Translations under genes and position numbers: made by a program | Part shown: positions 20,552-31,566 of the stretch, piece by piece | How positions within the stretch are numbered: the stretch's first letter is position 1 | Layout of the letters: each line of letters begins with the position of its first letter | Notes under the pieces: model-generated | Seen by the model: the letters and a program-made list of their open reading frames with translations, nothing else | Told to the model about the DNA's origin: nothing | The model's database searches: none | Origin: Venturia oleaginea | Taxonomy: Eukaryota; Ascomycota; Dothideomycetes; Venturiales; Venturiaceae | Assembly (NCBI GenBank): GCA_013176395.1 | Contig: JABMLP010000005.1 | Location: 1,488,001 to 1,552,000, forward strand | DNA: 64,000 nt | Reading direction: 5' to 3'

Positions 20552-23500
20552 TTAGTGGCTAACTTGTGCACAGTCAGGATAGTCCGGAGGTTGTTTCGTC
20601 CTGGAAAGCGGCCCAGTTCCTCTCTTCAGGATGTCCCGGAGCTTGCGGCATTCCAAAAGGATGTGGGCCACGGTCTGCGTCCCCTCACGGCAGTCACATC
20701 TGGAATCTAGAATACCTGGGACACGTCGGCTGAAGAGGAAGGCCTTAAGCCCAATCTTTTCAGTTCTCATCTGTACGAGGATCGCACTTTCTCGCTTGCT
20801 CCGGTCTTGATGGAGCTGGAGCACCCTCTTAGTAGGCTTGGGTGTATATCTCCTCGTGCTTTCCCCTTTGTCTCGGTCCTCCAACTGGTCAGCCATAGTC
20901 TGTTTACCATCTTCCAGCACCATGTCTTAAGTGTCGTTCTTAGTGGGTACAGCTCGAATGGTCTTTCAGCTCTCGGTCCTCCTTCTCTCTCTTCTCTCCA
21001 TCCGGTAGCCTCCTTCGCGGTTTTGTCGGCGGCCTGTTCCCGTCAATCTCCCAATGGGCGGGGATCCATCGTACATTCACGATTTTTCCGTAGTCGTGGA
21101 TCTGTGTGATGCGTTGAACAATTTGCTTGACTATGTATGTCCCTGATCGACCCTCTGGCCTGGTCAGCGAGCGTATCGCTGCCTGGTTGTCAGTGAAGAT
21201 GTTGATGTTTCTTTCGTTGTTTTCCGTCCCGATGTCTGCTTGGACCATATCCAGCGCTAGATTTATTCCTTGCAGTTCTGCTGCGTATACCGTAGAGGTC
21301 GTCTCAAAGCCCATGTACATGCTTCTTTTCTGTCGTTTCAACGGCCAGACTGCTGCAGCACCGGTATGGCCACCTATACTGCTTCCGTCTGTGTAGATAC
21401 AGGTATTGCTCTCGATTCTGGCGACTGAATCGTGTTCAGAGCATGCCGCTTTATCACTTGGTGCGATGTGTATCTTTGGGCCTTGCCACCATGGTGCTGC
21501 TGCGAACTGTGGGATTAACTCTCGCCTGTCGAGATGTACTGCTCCCTTCTCCTTGGTATCTCGGTATATATTGTATAATGGGCTATTGTAGCTTGTTCGT
21601 TGTCTTGACCTTGGTTCTCCGAGCTGAGTGTCTAACAGTTTGGGGAGATCTTGGTATGAGAGTATGCGGCTGAGGGTTTCGGTATTGTGTTTCCATATCT
21701 GTTGCTCGACTGGAAGCAGATAGGTCTCGATATCGAGGGCAACCCTGGAGGTTGCTCTGAATTCTCCGCAGATAGTTCGTGCTGCGCGTGCTTGAATTGA
21801 CCGAAGTGTATCGAGCGTTTTTCTCGTGTATGGCTTTCCTCTTACCCCTGAATTCGACTATATTGAGCACGCGTACATTATCCGAGGGACCACTACTACG
21901 CGGTAGATTTTTCGCATATCTAGCAGACTGACGCCCCATGTTGAGCTACCTAGAGAGCACAGTGCGTTCACTGTTTTCGTGGTTTTCCGCTTGATCTCTT
22001 CGATATGTTCCTTCCACTGGAGCTTGCTATCTAGCGTCACGCCTAGATTTTTGCATGTTGTCCTAGGCTCAATGCTGCCCCAGGCCGTCTGAGTGGGTTG
22101 TTTTGTGTTCTTGCGTGTGCGTGTTCTTGTAAAGTGTGTCAATTGGAACTTCTCCGGGGCGAATTTCGATGCATGTGTCTTTGCCCAACAGTCTACCTTT
22201 TCTAGCGCATTTTCGAGTTTCTTACCCGTTTCCTCTGTTGTGTTCCCCCATGCAAGTATGGCTGCGTCGTCGATGTAGCCTATAGCTGCCGTATTATCAC
22301 CTGAGTCGCATTGTTCGATAAGGTCCGAGTTATAGAATATGTATAAGATAGAAGATAGGGTCGATCCTTGTGGTACCCCAGTCTTGACCGCATACTCGTC
22401 AGATTTATAGCCATCAATGACGATTCGTGTGTGTCTATCGCTTAGGAAGCTAGCGATCCACCGTACTATCTTTTTATCAACTTTCCTCTTCCGTAGATTG
22501 TGCAAGAGTCTCTTGTGGGACACGTTGTCAAAGATGCCGGAGACGTTAAGGAGCAGCAGGCTGGCTACTTGTCCTTTTCCGTTGTTCCACGCGTTGTAAA
22601 TTCTCTCGATTACCGCATGTAGTGCGTGTTCCATTGATCTCAATTTTCTGCCTCCCATGTACAACTGTGGGATGACTTGGTGTGTTTCTACCAGGTAGCT
22701 AAGTCTTCTGGCTATAACTGCATCCATAGACTTGCCAATGGTGTTCAGAAGCGCAATTGGTTAGTATGCCTTTGGAATCGAGTAGTCTTCTTTCCCTGGT
22801 TTGCGTAACAACACCGTGGTTGAGCTTCGTAAATGAGTCGGGCAGTAGCCTAGTTGTAGGCTCTGGTTCATAATTGTCGTTAGGTACCCTACCAACATGT
22901 GAGATGCCACCTGCAGGGCTCGGTTTGGGATACCATCCGGTCCTGCGGCCTTCAAGGGTGATGCTGCTTGTATTGCATCCAACACCTCCTTCTCAGTAAT
23001 GTCTGGCATTGATATTCAACTATCATATCTGGCGTTCTGTAGGTCAATGAGGTCTGCTTCCGGAGGTGCTGGGAAGAAGGCGTCCCGGAAGAGACTCGTT
23101 TTTGCTGTGGGTGTGGTGGCTTGATTGCCGGTTACCGGATACTTTATGGTTGGCGTTACACTAGGAGGCTGGCTTTCTCTATTGCACGCCCATTTAGATA
23201 TTTTCCAGAGGGACTCAGCCGAGCCTGCTGCCATTTCTACACGGTTTCTATGTGCTTGCTGGACCGATTTCTTAATTATCCGTGTCTTATGGTTCCTTGC
23301 CTTGCGGTAGGCTTCCCAAGCTTCTTCGGTGTGCCTTCTCCCATGTATGCGCCTCAGGCGCTTTGTCTCTGCCAACGCTTTTGTACATGTTTCGTCCCAT
23401 CCCTCTTTTGCCTTGGCGCATGGTCTTGCAAGAGGAAGCACCTTTGCTGCTGCATCGCTGATTGCTTTGACTAAATCCATCGTGTATGTGTCCAGCGCTG

Positions 23501-24537
23501 CTTTTATCCTTGGTCTTCTTCGTGCCGGTAGGATGTCTTTTAGTGCCTGGCAGAACTTCTCGCTGTGTGACGGCACGGCATGGCTCCTTTGCCGTCACGT
23601 TACTTCATGGCTCGGGCGTATTGGCTTAGCCACATTGTGGCTAAGCCGCGATATCTTCGCGCCCTCGTAGTAACTCGCTCTCTACCGTAAATTCTATTAT
23701 CACACTCAGTTCTTAGAACCCTAGTTCATTCTATACATCCTATCGCTGCCGTGACACGCTGTCTAGGTATTTCCAGTTGCGTCTTGGCTCGATTTTCATG
23801 GAGCGCATCCGGATATCCAGTATGGTACTGATAGGGAGGTGGTCTGAATCATGATCTAGCTCTCTATCTGTTCTGCAACTGATAATCCTATCGACCAAGC
23901 CTAGTTTCATCCAGCACATGTCAATCGTTGTTCTGCTGCTGCCTTCCTCGTATGTTACCGCGCCGGGCTGTAGCATACTAGACATATCAAATCTTTCCAT
24001 AGTTTCAATGAGGTCTTCAGCTTCTCGATCTTCATGTATGACTCCTATTCCACCCCACATTCTATGATGCAATTTAAAGTCACCTAATGCTATCTGTTCT
24101 TTTGGCGCATGTTCCTCCAATTGAGCTCTCAGGGTTGGCAGGAAGCTCATGCGATTTGGCGTGTTTTGGACTGCGTTGTAGATGTTGTGTATCACCAGCC
24201 CGTCTTCCGTTTGGCCGCTATTGCTGATGTTGATTCTCAACGAGCAGACGTCTCTTGTGTGCTGCTCGAATTGCCAATTGCCGTGTTCTAGCCTTTTGTT
24301 GACAAAGAAACATACCCTTGCTGGGCCGTCCTTCTCGTTCATTGTTGGATAGCATAAATGGAACACGGTCTTTGCTGGGTGGTGCGTTGTCGACATGAGG
24401 GGGTTGCGCCACGGTTCTTGAATGGCAATGATGTCGTACTCTGCTACTCTTGGATCACGGAGCAGAGTGGTCATAACCGTGTCCCTTGATTTACGCACGT
24501 TGTACTGTAGTATACTGAGTTGGTCCTTCTCTTTCAT
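20552..24537 (-). pseudogene. LINE ORF2: endonuclease, reverse transcriptase, RNase H
   Basis: 24537-23740 is an exonuclease-endonuclease-phosphatase domain (LSILQYNVRKSRD, IIAIQEPWRNP, LGDFKLHHRMWGG, DHLPIST). 23576-21858 is the RT in one frame with several stops: AAGPDGIPNRAL, then LLLLNVSGIFDNVSH, KTGVPQGSTLSSIL and IGYIDDAAILAWG. The first metal-binding Asp is Asn (LNVSG, usually LDVSG), so the RT would be inactive even if translated. 21341-20940 is RNase H (VYAAELQGINLAL, IFTDNQAAIRSL, VRWIPAHWEIDGN). 20923-20552 ends in a CDCREGTQTVAHILLEC motif. Frames differ between EN, RT and the tail. Confidence 0.83.
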
Positions 24538-26170
24538 AGGTCCGAGTTCTCATCGATTTCTATATATTGCGTATTTCTGCGCGGTGCAGTATTGCCCTCT
24601 AGCGCCTCTAGCGCCCTCCTGGACATCTTTATTGCTCTATGCGGCCTTTGACTCTGGCGCGGTCCTTCGTTCTCCTTGTCTTCTGGTGCAGGCCTCTTTT
24701 GTCCTTTTCCAGGTGGTGATTGCATCCTGATCGTCCCTGATCCTGGGCGTGAGGTCAAGTCTCTAGCTAACCTTGTTCTCCTAAGGGGTTCTCGGGCAGA
24801 ATCGTATGTAGGTGCTTCATTGCGAGTGTCTATTGTGGGGTGATATCGTACCCTATTAGCGTATGCTACCTTTGTCCGGTCGAGTTCCTCCTTCCTGGTC
24901 GGGCATTGTTGACTCCATGCCCCATGGGCTCCCTGGCAATTGGCGCATTTCCTAGATGTGGTCTGTCCAGTCTTCGAAGGGCAGTCCCCTAAAACTATGT
25001 TCTTGCGCGCAGTAGCCACATGTTTTTGCTGCCTTGCATTGAGTTCCTATGTGGCCGTATTTGTAGCACTGAAAGCACTGCTTCAGTCGACATTGCCTCT
25101 CGTATCGTTCGCTTTGACACATCTCCCCTTGCCACACTAGACCTTCATCGATGATTCTGTTTGCGTCTTCAGGTTTAGTAAACTCGATGATGATCGACGA
25201 CATCGCTTTGGCTGGCGCCTTCCGGGTCAGCCATCCTATATATTTGATGTCTGCGGTCGGAATGAACGGCTTGTTATCTTGCAGAATGGCGTCTCTGGTT
25301 TCCTCAAATTTGTTTGTGTCAATAGTGCTGGTACGTATGCCATGTACAAGGACGCCGTACGTTGGGTTCCGTACTGACGTCCCGTTCCCGATGCGTGGGG
25401 GTCCAGTCCTCCGTGAATTGTCTCAATAGCCGCATTTCACCGTTTGTTGATGTCCTGATACTCAGATCTCCGCCTTTGAGCTGGTTGGCAGACACAATCT
25501 TTAGACTGGCTACATGGTCGTTCTCACTTTGGGAAATGGCTCGGTCAACGTGGGCTTTCAAATTGCATGGGTTCATTGCGGGAAGACTCCGAATCGTTTG
25601 TGCGTTTCTGATATTCACAATAATCTCATGTTGGACTATCGCAGGAGTCTTGACACTTTCGATTTGTGTGCTATATGTACTCGCAACTAGCCCTTCTCGG
25701 GCAGCAGCGGCAGCATGGCTCATCGGCATGCCTGTTTGGTGTTGTGGTCCTTTATTCTTGATGTCTCTCGTTATTCCTGCGACGGTCTTGCCCACCTCCG
25801 TTGCCTCTTTTGCTGCCTCTTTTGCTTCTTCGCCAACCGTGATGCTCTTCTGTGTCTGTTCTTAGAGCCTTAAGTTCCCCCTTTATCTCTGCTATCTCTT
25901 TCGCCGCTCCTTTTATGTTCTCAGTCTTCTCAGTGTGCATAATGCGCAGTTGGTCATGGGAGTTGTCATATCGGGAGTCCGTTGGGCCTTTGCAATCAGG
26001 GGCAGCATCGTCATGATAATCGCCCTCACTTGGTCTGGGGGTAGAGGTGGAGCCTGTCCGCTATCGAGATAGGTTAATGCGTTCCGAAGGTACTCAGTAA
26101 GTCGTGTAGCGTGCTCGTATAGTCCGGTCGGCTAGATCACCTCTTGAGGCCACGGTATCGTCATCTCTCG
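24534..26170 (-). pseudogene. LINE ORF1 (Gag-like, zinc knuckles), frameshifted
   Basis: Pieces in different frames: an N-terminal part (HATRLTEYLRNALTYLDSGQ, about 26100), a coiled coil (KEIAEIKGELKALRTDTEEH, about 25880), a middle part (QLKGGDLSIRTSTNGEMRLL) and zinc knuckles CFQCYKYGHIGTQC, CGYCAQEH and CANCQGAHGAWSQQC at 25080-24920. The tail is basic (RPHRAIKMSRRALEALEG). Such proteins bind element RNA. Several frameshifts make it non-functional. Confidence 0.78.
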
Positions 26171-26200
26171 TTTGTACACGTTGGGCGACGTGTCGAGCCT

Positions 26201-26471
26201 AGAAAATGCTGGGGCCCCTCAAAGATGATGTGTATGTACAGTAGAGCTATTCAATTTCAAAAGTCACAGTTCTCGCTGTTGTGGTGTTTTTTTTTAGAGC
26301 TTTGCGTGGGGTTGTAGTTGTGTGGTGGATGTCTTGGAAGTGATGGTGTGTGATTGTGCCGAGAAAGTTAGATCGACGTCATGAGCACGATTACCCGGAA
26401 CTGCTCCTTCAGATGTCTATCATGTGTTTCCTCATTCGGTACCTCATGAGATTTATTTGTAATTCATAATA
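26201..26471. other. promoter side of the Sac-domain gene
   Basis: 270 bp between the LINE and the ATG at 26472. No coding signal. A run of ten T near 26290 is the only notable feature. Confidence 0.4.
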
Positions 26472-29400
26472 ATGCCTGGTTTGATACGCAAGATCCTGAT
26501 CTGTGCAGCTGCAGACGGCTTGATTCTCCAACCCATTTCGTCGCGAGCCAACGTCAAGTCCACGGAGCAATCGTCCATCAAGCTCGACTATAAGAGCCAT
26601 GCTATATCTCCCCTGCTCAAAGATCAGCGGCAGGAAGATGCAACTTCTTCAATAATAGAAGTTCATGGCGTCCTCGGTAACATAGCCCACCCATTCTTAC
26701 TTTACAGAAGTCGCTGAGATTCTTGTTCGTCGTGTGTTAGGACTCCTCCAAGTCGCATCCTCTGCCTTCCTCGTCTCCATAAATCGCCGAGAACTCGTTG
26801 CCCAAATCCGTGGGAAGCCTATCTACTGTATATCCGAGGTCGCCCTCATACCCCTCTCGTCCCAAGTCGAAGCAGAGAAAGCTATAGTACGCGCCCGCGA
26901 CTCGCAAACGCGACACAGTGCTGCAAAAGAGCAGGAGGCTGACACAACTGGGAGCTCGGAAGACGAAGGGGAGGATGCTTCCCTGACAGACGACAACTCT
27001 GTTGTCTCGGAACCATTGGCGGAGCCAGCACCAGTGACAAAGAAGGACAAACAGCATCAGCGAGATACTAGTGTGGCCCAAGATGTGATCACACGGAAAG
27101 GCTTCTATGGCCGCTTCACGAACAAATGGTTTTCCAAAGGAGGCTGGACCGCAGACAGCCGTCGCACTGAGGGCATGACCAGTGAAGAGGACCTTACAAA
27201 GTCTCCGCCCGAGAACGAGCAAGCTGAACCTGATCCTGTTGGGAGAGAGGATGCGTTAGCCAAGGTTGCATCTAAAGAGGCAGAAGTCCCCAACGCGCTA
27301 GATAGTGCTGATCTATCGAACGAAGCTCCGGCGGAGGTTGCTGATGTCGATCCACCACCGGGTGAAGAAGTTCCTCTGCTGCCTAAGCTGCTCACAGTTG
27401 CGAAGTTCTTTTTTGGATCAAAGAGCTTCTATTTTTCTTATGACTACGATCTGTCGCGAGACATTTCCAAGCAACCTGCTCCAACATCTTCTGTGCCTCT
27501 GTTTAAGAGTTTCGACCCATTGGTAAGGTTTGAGGCCATCTATAACTGCGAACTATGACTGATCTATCTCGTAGTTCTTCTGGAACAGACACCTCATCGC
27601 TCCATTTGCTGATGCTGGTCAGAACAACTTCGTCATGCCTTTGGTCCAAGGCTTTGTAGGACAGCGAGAGTTTTCGGTGGCTGCATCAGCAGAACCAACC
27701 CCACAAGCAGCAGAGGAAGTAATTTCTGCTCAAGATCATGCAGCTGAGGATGCGCCTGCTATACCTCTTGCGAATTCTGATGTGCCCAAAAATGAACACA
27801 GACGTGACTACCTGCTGACCATCATCTCACGGAGATCCGTGAAACGCGCCGGGTTACGTTATCTACGTCGCGGTATCGACGAGGATGGCCACGTAGCAAA
27901 CAGTGTTGAGACGGAGCAGATCTTGTCTTCTGCTTATTGGGACGACGACAACGCCAAGGTCTACTCATTCCTGCAGTATCGAGGCTCAATACCTCTCTTC
28001 TTTTCGCAGAGCCCTTATAGCCTCAAGCCCATTGTGGAAGCGAAGGGATCATGGGAGCAAAATGCTGCAGCTCTACGAAAGCATTTCCAAAACCTGGTAA
28101 ACCGATATGGGAATGTACAGGTGGACTCACTCGTCGAGAAACGAGCCAATGAAAGGACCATTGGCGAGGCTTTTGAGAAACAAGTTTTGGCTTTGAACGA
28201 GGAAGGAGGCGTCGATGGTGGCAAAAAAATCGGATTTGAATGGTTCGATTTCCATCATATGTGCAGAGGAATGAATTTCGAACACGTCTCTCAGCTCTTC
28301 GATACTATTGGAACAACCCTGTCATCATTCTCTTGGACCATACAACAAGGCGAGCAAGTAGTGCAAAGGCAAAGTGGTATCCTACGCACCAATTGCATGG
28401 ACTGCCTCGATCGCACGAACGTCGTCCAGTCAGCATGCGGGCGCAATACTCTGGAACAGCAACTGAAAGATGAAGGTGCTGAAATCAATCTTCATACTGA
28501 TCCCTCTACATCTTGGTTCAACACTCTGTGGGCAGATAATGGTGACGCTATCTCTCGGCAATACGCTGGCACTGCAGCCCTCAAGGGAGATTTCACGCGA
28601 ACGCGCAAGCGCAACATTAGCGGCGCGTTGACTGACTTCAGTCTCACTCTGACTCGATATTACAACAATATTGTCAACGACTACTTTGCTCAAAACGTCA
28701 TCGACTTCGTCCTTGGCAATGTGGATGAAGACGTCTTCGTCGACTTTGAAGCGGACATGAAAGCTCACGATTACGCTGTTGATTTGCGAAAGGTGCGCCA
28801 GAGTGCGATCGACACATGCGTACGTATCTGCATGGAGGATACGGACGAGGATCTCACTGGTGGTTGGACGCTGAGCTGTCCGCGGGAGCAAGACTCGCTA
28901 CGAACTGTGCCTTTTGAAGAAAGTGTCTTGCTCCTCACAAACAAGGCCGTGTATTTCTGTCGAATGGACTGGACGACGGAGAAAGTGCGGGCCTTTGAAA
29001 GAATCGAGCTTGAGACCATTGATGGAATCACTCGAGGTTCATATATCACAAGCACATTCGGTGCAAGAGAAATGGATGAGAAGAAGAATGTCGGCTTTTC
29101 CATCAGCTACAGCCCTGGTGGCGGTGATTTGGTTCGAGTAAACACAAGGAGCTTGGGCGGCGAGGCTACAGAAGAGGCAAAGAAGGTTAAAGACAAGAAG
29201 AGTGGCACGCAGAGTGGCAGTGACAAATTTATCGCATTCAAGGCTCTACCGCCTAGAAGCAGTTTTGCTGGTGGTCAAGGCAGCGATCAAAGACCTCCCA
29301 GTGAGAAAGATCTCATCAAGATGGTGACTGATCAGATTGCGACGGCGGTCAACAAAGCGAACGATAATGTTGGTGATCCTGCTGCAGAAGGAGGTGAGTC

Positions 29401-29521
29401 GAAGAGTGGAAAATTGGTGGTAGAACAGAAGGACATCGTCAGTCTTACGGAGGCGAAGAAGAGCACCGGGTATCTGGAGCAGCTTGGGTATTCTTTGAAG
29501 AAGCTGGTTTGGGCGACGTAG
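26472..29521 (+). CDS. Sac-domain phosphoinositide phosphatase (Sac2/INPP5F-like)
   Basis: Three exons: 26472-26676, 26741-27522 and 27575-29521. Introns of 64 and 52 bp have GTAACA/TTAG and GTAAGG/GTAG ends. Both joins restore conserved text (VLGLLQVASSAFLVSINRRE; SFDPL|FFWNRHLIAPF). Protein 977 residues. The Sac domain has an acidic, disordered insert (about residues 130-280). The catalytic CX5R(T/S) motif is RTNCMDCLDRTNVVQS at 28386-28433. The C-terminal region (DSLRTVPFEESVLLLTNKAV, ITRGSYITSTFGAREMD) matches the hSac2 domain of INPP5F, which yeast Sac1 lacks; no membrane anchor is visible. Expected role: removes phosphate from PI4P or related lipids on endosomal membranes. The gene looks intact. 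Confidence 0.88.
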
Positions 29522-30454
29522 TGCCAGCGGTGCAGGCGGTTTGAATTTCCAGCATGACCGCACATGGGTTCTGGCGTCAGATACACATAGATAGTGCAGA
29601 ACTAACATTGGCAGCGACATTATCTCTACCTCAGGCACTCCAGTACTAATACGATTAACGTTCCCCGTTTCGAGTTGGACAATGGTCATCCATTTTCCCG
29701 ATCAGGTTTGTAGGTACACGAAGGTGAGTCATATTGGGTATAGTGTCTCAGACATCCGCCATACTCATGCATGACCACGGCGATCGAGGCTGTACCCATG
29801 AGCAAGCTGAAATAAGATTCATTCATCATCTGCAGGAACAGCCTGGCATCTTCTCGCAACTCCCTTGTCCAGACCTCACTCACGATAGCATTCAAAAGGC
29901 TGCCATCCAGAAGCCCTTTTCGCATCCGAGTCTACCCAACCTCTTCAGTCACGACTTCAGATCCCGTCATCGCTCCTGCTGTTGTGAGCAAGTTATCGAT
30001 CACGCGACTTTCGAGATTGTGGGCCTTACAAGAAGGGTGAAGTGAGGTTGGCAGCTTTTCTACCAACAACAACTTCCACTTCTGCTTCTCGAACACGATC
30101 ACAGTTCAATAACTATCTTCCGCCCGAGTCATCCACTTGTAAAATCATTTCGACTCATTTAACATAACTACAACGATTCCTAAACCATAACAACAAACAT
30201 TCCGGCATCTTTCAGCTTTAATAAAAACCAAGGAAAGCGGCGAAACACCAGCTCAACAACACCTAACTCTCATCTTATCTGATCTCAAACCTTAAACTGC
30301 CACTGAAGCACATGCGACCCATCACATCTACTAGCTTGAGAGTGTACCAGGCCCCAACCATCAGATCTTATCCGATCACCGGCAAATAGCCTTGCCCTCA
30401 CGATATTACAACCACCAAATCCCATCCTCCCGCACAATCAACACTACCGCAACA
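29522..30454. other. intergenic; one weak minus-strand frame
   Basis: A minus frame from 29925 to 29686 (LLDGSLLNAIVSEVWTRELR) could be part of a small gene, but no family is recognised and I do not call it. The rest is C/A-rich leader-like sequence before the small gene at 30455. Confidence 0.4.
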
Positions 30455-30715
30455 ATGTGCCACATCACCAGATACCACTACAGCTGCGGCCACTTCTCAC
30501 ACTCCGTACCTGATGCTTGCGGTTCGAGGACTTGTCCGGATTTCAGAGACTATGACGCCACATCCACGTCTACATCTGGTAGCGATATCTCGGCATCGTG
30601 TACTCAGTTCTGGATCAAGCGGAAAGAGATGCTGAACTATCCGTGCTCCAACTGCGATCTTGATGGTGAGGGAACTCCGTTCTTGACTTGGGGAGGGCCT
30701 CCTTGGAGGAGATAG
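30455..30715 (+). CDS. small Cys/His-rich protein, unknown function
   Basis: 86 residues from ATG 30455 (context ACAATG). An in-frame upstream ATG would add 21 residues of low-complexity text and is less likely. Cys and His recur in pairs: MCHITRYHYSCGHF, DACGSRTC, ASCTQFW and YPCSNCDLDG. The pattern is typical of short, uncharacterised fungal proteins that open with MCxxxxYxYxCGH and may bind zinc. No signal peptide. Possibly incomplete at the 3' end; the stop follows GGPPWRR. Intronless. Confidence 0.55.
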   Translation: MCHITRYHYSCGHFSHSVPDACGSRTCPDFRDYDATSTSTSGSDISASCTQFWIKRKEMLNYPCSNCDLDGEGTPFLTWGGPPWRR

Positions 30716-31566
30716 TTGAATGGAGGAGCATGGAGGGAGTTAAATGGAAAGGGAGAAGGGGTGGGGTGGGGGAAGATGAGGCACTTATGGTTCTAACGGA
30801 AGCACAAACTTTCTCCTTGAGATGGAGAATACTAATAGCTTTGAGGGAGGGATGTGGGATTATTCTTGCTAGCTAGGAATTAAAGAAGTGATTGTATATT
30901 ACTGTCTCTTGAACTACGGCATTCAGAGATCGATAATAATGAACGTTTGGCATTCTGATATGAAATCGTTACAACTCCATCCATTGCGATCTTCCTAGAC
31001 ATGCGATTCGATGCTTCGATACTCGTGGCCGTGGACTCATCGCTTATTGTTGACGGCGTGATCGTCGGCTGTTTTGACGCGCGCATATCTATTCTACCCT
31101 ACACCCATCGCATTTCTATACCATCTCCATCTCATCTCCACCATAACCATTGCAACACAAAGAATCACGTGAATGTCGGACAGCTTAGATAATGCTCTTT
31201 TTTAATTGAAATTTACTTGACTCTCAAAGCGCCCGTTCTCAATCTCGACCGATATCGACCGAGTTTTACCGCGGTGCTGGCCTCTGCGCCCAATTTCATA
31301 TTGCTCGGAGGCCCAACCACGCCATCAGAGGAGTTATATGCTGTAGATTTATATCTATAGGACGGGTCGCGATATGTTCTCCCGACGGTACTGGTCACGA
31401 TGCAGGCCGTACCCAACTCGTCGCATGAAGCGTCTCCCCGCGCAATGCGGACAAATTACTGCGGAGATGATTTTGGGGTAATGAGGTGGTAGTTAAGCTT
31501 TTAAAGCCAACCTGCAAGAGCCGCAAAAGAAGGTGAAGGCTAGGAAACATCCTCGGAAATATCAGC
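30716..31566. other. intergenic, no gene seen
   Basis: No coding signal. The right part is the promoter side of the GH31 gene. Confidence 0.5.

Larger units (their letters stand above)
20157..26200 (-). mobile_element. Tad-like non-LTR retrotransposon (LINE), degenerate
   Basis: About 6 kb on the minus strand with the order ORF1 (CCHC), endonuclease, reverse transcriptase, RNase H and 3' CCHC-like cluster. Frames change several times and stops are frequent. The 5' limit near 26200 is a guess, where ORF1-like text ends; the 3' limit is the simple repeat at 20157. It lies directly beyond the hAT/Tc1 nest. Confidence 0.85.

Noticed and set aside
23329..23670. Plus-strand frames antisense to the LINE (several of 90-117 codons)
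   Set aside because: They are shadows of the minus-strand RT and RNase H reading frames.
29686..29925. Minus-strand frame after the Sac-domain gene
   Set aside because: Some helix-like text, but no start context, no family and convergent 3' flank position; insufficient evidence.
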